A DNA stretch of 64,000 nucleotides from assembly GCA_930367205.1 (NCBI GenBank), contig OV884015.1, forward strand, positions 80,367,341-80,431,340. Direction: 5' to 3'. This DNA is from Acanthosoma haemorrhoidale (taxonomy: Eukaryota; Arthropoda; Insecta; Hemiptera; Acanthosomatidae). A program made the position numbers and the translations under genes. Shown piece after piece: positions 61,801 to 64,000 of the stretch (its first letter is position 1; each line of letters opens with the position of its first letter). The notes beneath the pieces are model-generated. The model did no database searches, had not been told where the DNA came from, and worked only from the letters and a program-made list of their open reading frames with translations.

Positions 61801-63538
61801 GAAAAAGCTAATTTTGCCACTTTTTTAGTATCCTTATGAAATAACTACCATATTTTAGTATTTTTCTTTTCATTATTAATATGGCCACTTGTTTAATGAA
61901 TCTGGGTTTGATCCACATGTAATTATATTTTATTTGCAACACTGCATGCAAATAAATTACAATTGAACAGCAACTATTTATACATTAAAAATATTCTAAA
62001 ACTTTTTTTTCAAGAGAGAAGCATAGATATTTCATTTAAATGTGTTTATTATTGTTTAGGGAGGTAGAAGAAAAGATATCAAAATACCTGAGAGATTCTT
62101 ACTTATCATTCTTAGAATCTGGAGTAATACCAAATACTTCAACACAAATAATTCATGTTATATGTGGCATTATCGAAGTAAACGGACTTGAAATTTCTAT
62201 GGGTAAAGCATAATTTTTATTTTTTGTTATTACTGAAGGTACTGTGCCTAGCTTAAATGTGGTTTAATTTTCAGGTGATGGAGATGTCACGGCTATCTAT
62301 TCAAATGCCTGCCTGATGGAGCATAATTGTATTCCTAATGTAAAATATTCGTTTAACCTGGAAGATTTCAAAATATCTGTTGAGTCTTGTGATGACATAA
62401 AATGGTAAATTGACAAAACTATGTTTGGTTAAGGTATTAAGTAAACTGACTTTATGAAAACGTTCTATTTAAAAAAATGGCCATGTACAGATTGTGTTTC
62501 ACACAGCTGACTTGAAGATTTGGCTATAAAGAATATCCTCCGTCAAACCAATAAAAAAATAAGGAATCAAAATAAATAATTAAGAATTATTAAACATGAC
62601 ATTAAATGAAACAATGAACACTTTTAACATTTTAAAAGGAATATTTGTTATTGAATTCTAAAACAACTGCTTCAATTTGTAATATTAACAAAAAGATTAC
62701 AATAACATAAAATAGAAACCTGTACTATTTTAAGATTACTACTTAAAAGATTGCGGTTGTTAAAATTATTTTGTCATTTCCTTATGCAATAAGAACTTTT
62801 GTTTTGAATAATTTCAGGAATATAACTTTGCTCATTTTTTGGGCATATTTTAATAAAATAGTATTTTTATGGGTGATAAACGAGTTATTATGTAATAAAT
62901 AATGAATTAATTGGCGAAAGAAAAATTCAAATCAATCAATATGATTATTTATTTAATATCCTGATTAATAAGACATGACATTTATTGGGACTTAAGCCAA
63001 TTCTATTACTGAGTCAATTAAAATATTTTTGCACCTCTTTTCCATCGATGTGTGACCTATTTTGTATCTGGTTGCATAAAATAAGTAAGATCAATGTGTG
63101 CCTGTTAGTTTATTAATCTGAATATATATCTTTTTTATACAGTGGACAACATTTGTGCACCATGTATACACATACATTGTGGGGCACAGCAGCAAGACAG
63201 GATCATCTGCAAAGAACTAAATATTTTCTTTGTAAATGTAAACGATGCACAGACCCAACCGAACTTGGTACTAACTTTAGCACTCTTAAGTGCATCAGCT
63301 CATCTCCTTCGGATGTAGTATGTATAGAGCTTATTTTATCATTCGTTTTTAAATTGAAAAAAATTTAATGAAAATCATCCATATATTTTAGACTGAGAAG
63401 TGTAATGGAGTCATAATGGCCAAAAGCGGTGTTGAAAACTCAGACTGGTTCTGTAATAAATGCCCTTTTGTCTTATCATCTGCTCATGTGTCAGATTTGG
63501 TTTCAAGGATTGGAGCTCAAGTGGATGCTGCAATGGAG
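55820..63538 (+). CDS. SmydA-like SET/MYND protein, eight exons, 3' end missing
   Basis: Exons 55820-55954, 56463-56626, 58198-58323, 59974-60096, 62060-62202, 62275-62404, 63143-63314 and 63392-63538 join in phase to 380 residues. The last donor (GAG/GTACAG) leads beyond the window. A MYND zinc finger fills residues 5-41, with ligands C5, C8, C16, C19, C25, H29, H37 and C41. The SET domain starts near residue 53 (GRYLIATRDIPHG). It is interrupted by the usual Cys-rich insert (C101-C126) and contains YDAILPLRCLLLQ (143-155), EHNCIPN at 246-252 in the place of NHSCxPN, a Tyr at 282 and the post-SET CKCKRC (304-309). SMYD proteins methylate lysines on histones and other proteins using S-adenosylmethionine; arthropod SmydA members are less studied (family knowledge). 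Donors of exons 3 and 4 (GTATAA, GTATGG) are weak. Introns hold a TXNDC15 fragment, a MITE and a LINE 3' end. Confidence 0.9.
56018..56138 (+). pseudogene. partial copy of the last TXNDC15 exon
   Basis: About 120 bp matching 54678-54797 in the same orientation, from GGGCCAGTTCCTAC through GCTTGGGCTGTAATCATT-like sequence to GATGGCATGGTTTTCATT. In the TXNDC15 frame it has a TGA where the gene has CAG (GTC TGA GAA ACA), and many substitutions. It covers the segment just before the membrane span and most of the span. There is no A-tail, so it is a DNA-level duplication, not a retrocopy. It lies in intron 1 of the SMYD gene, 19 bp before a MITE. Confidence 0.9.
56157..56392. mobile_element. hAT-like MITE, 236 bp, with 8-bp target duplication
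   Basis: The left end is CAGAGGCGTAACTAC and the right end, reverse-complemented, is CAGTGGCGTAACTAT: terminal inverted repeats of about 14 bp with one mismatch. Flanks are ATGTTACC (56149-56156) and ATGCTACC (56393-56400), an 8-bp duplication with one later change. Eight-base duplications and CAG(A/T)GGCGTAACTA ends are typical of hAT-superfamily non-autonomous elements (family knowledge). Subterminal GCCACGGGCCCC occurs near both ends in inverted or direct form. No coding capacity. Confidence 0.9.
56640..58190. other. intron 2 of the SMYD gene
   Basis: 1.57 kb of AT-rich intron. Short open frames near 56733-56986 on both strands overlap and have no resemblance. No recognisable repeat. Confidence 0.6.
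58330..59970. other. intron 3 of the SMYD gene
   Basis: 1.65 kb. A pyrimidine-rich block at 58800-59060 and an open frame at 59618-59842 (74 codons, preceded by TTTTTAG but without a usable donor in phase) are the only notable parts. The exon before (ending 58323) and after (from 59974) join directly in phase and give normal SmydA spacing, so I do not add an exon here. Confidence 0.55.
60100..62057. other. intron 4 of the SMYD gene, with repeats
   Basis: 1.96 kb holding G-runs of 12 (61022-61033) and 10 (61045-61054) bases and the AAAC-tailed repeat at 61631-61672. It also has a block at 60616-61010 in which AAGAATGAATGGC occurs twice about 210 bp apart. No coding sequence seen. Confidence 0.55.
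61631..61672 (+). mobile_element. LINE/SINE-like 3' end with AAAC tail, copy 2
   Basis: GGCATCAATGACCCTTG, then a stretch reaching GGCCTTAAACAAACAC. It matches 26053-26101 in the same orientation with several substitutions and a shorter AAAC tail. Lies in intron 4 of the SMYD gene. Confidence 0.55.
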
Positions 63539-64000
63539 GTACAGTTATGTTTAAGTATACATTGTATATAGGACTTGGTGGAAAATTTCTTTGTCAGTAA
63601 TTGCTGTTTGTGACATTTAGCAATAAAAGTACCTGCAAGTTGTCTCTTGTAATCAGCACCAAAATTGGTACTTTTTTACTAGTATTAATATAATTAGAAT
63701 AACTTGAAAAGATGAAATAAAAAATGCAGACATCTTCAATTATGATATATTTTTATCACAAAGTATTACGTTATAAGATATACAATAAACTTTATTAATC
63801 GTGGGTAACAGGCTTGATTTCAGGCTTTTGGAAACACTGATTGAAAATTTGTTAAGACCTTGTCCCTATAAGGATGGTCAACCCTCTTGTATTTAATTTT
63901 GAAGATCATATAAAAACAGTTTCATTGTTTCAAGTTGTACACAGGATCTATGGCTTCTGCCGTGGTTACTTGAACTCAAAATCAACAGTTGTGATGTTAT
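63539..64000. other. intron after SMYD exon 8, to the window edge
   Basis: AT-rich sequence following the donor of exon 8. An open stretch after TTTCAG near 63824 begins with a stop in the required phase, so it is not the next exon. The remaining exons of the SMYD gene should lie to the right of the window. Confidence 0.5.

Overview
The window is nuclear DNA from an insect. Three observations support this: the genes have short exons with GT-AG introns, most intergenic DNA is AT-rich, and there is an odorant receptor of the insect-only 7tm_6 family beside an arthropod-type SMYD (SET/MYND) gene. The Jockey, Gypsy, Tc1 and Tigger remnants fit an insect with a large, repeat-rich genome. The order cannot be fixed from sequence alone; a hemipteroid is a guess.

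Layout. Roughly the left half (1 to about 33 kb) has no gene I can defend. It holds a 187-bp tandem satellite (1.73-2.71 kb), a Jockey-type LINE 3' end (8.0 kb), a Tigger/pogo transposase relic with one terminal inverted repeat (19.8-20.5 kb), a GC-rich block with a long imperfect inverted repeat (23.2-23.9 kb), several dispersed-repeat pairs and conspicuous homopolymeric C/G tracts. From about 34 kb the window is gene-bearing. A minus-strand gene of unknown function starts at 36.18 kb, with three exons found. A complete six-exon odorant receptor (401 aa) runs from 38.73 to 43.49 kb. Its 2.8-kb third intron contains an antisense coiled-coil exon fragment, a Jockey 3' end and a Tc1 transposase relic.

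A second unrecognised minus-strand gene (three exons, about 747 aa, Cys-rich at both ends with an acidic middle) occupies 51.6 to 45.06 kb and carries Jockey and Gypsy relics in its introns. It is head-to-head, about 0.23 kb apart, with a complete five-exon TXNDC15-like thioredoxin-domain membrane protein (291 aa; 51.83-54.85 kb). Next on the plus strand is a SmydA-like gene (from 55.82 kb, eight exons and 380 codons seen, running off the right edge). Its first intron holds a broken copy of the last TXNDC15 exon and, right beside it, a 236-bp hAT-like MITE with an 8-bp target duplication.

No pathway links these genes. The receptor is sensory, TXNDC15 relatives are secretory-pathway or ciliary membrane proteins, and SmydA proteins are candidate lysine methyltransferases. 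Exon structures were read by eye from reading-frame continuity, splice sites and family resemblance, and none has been tested with transcripts. No rRNA gene, intact tRNA gene, CRISPR array or recognisable viral sequence was found.
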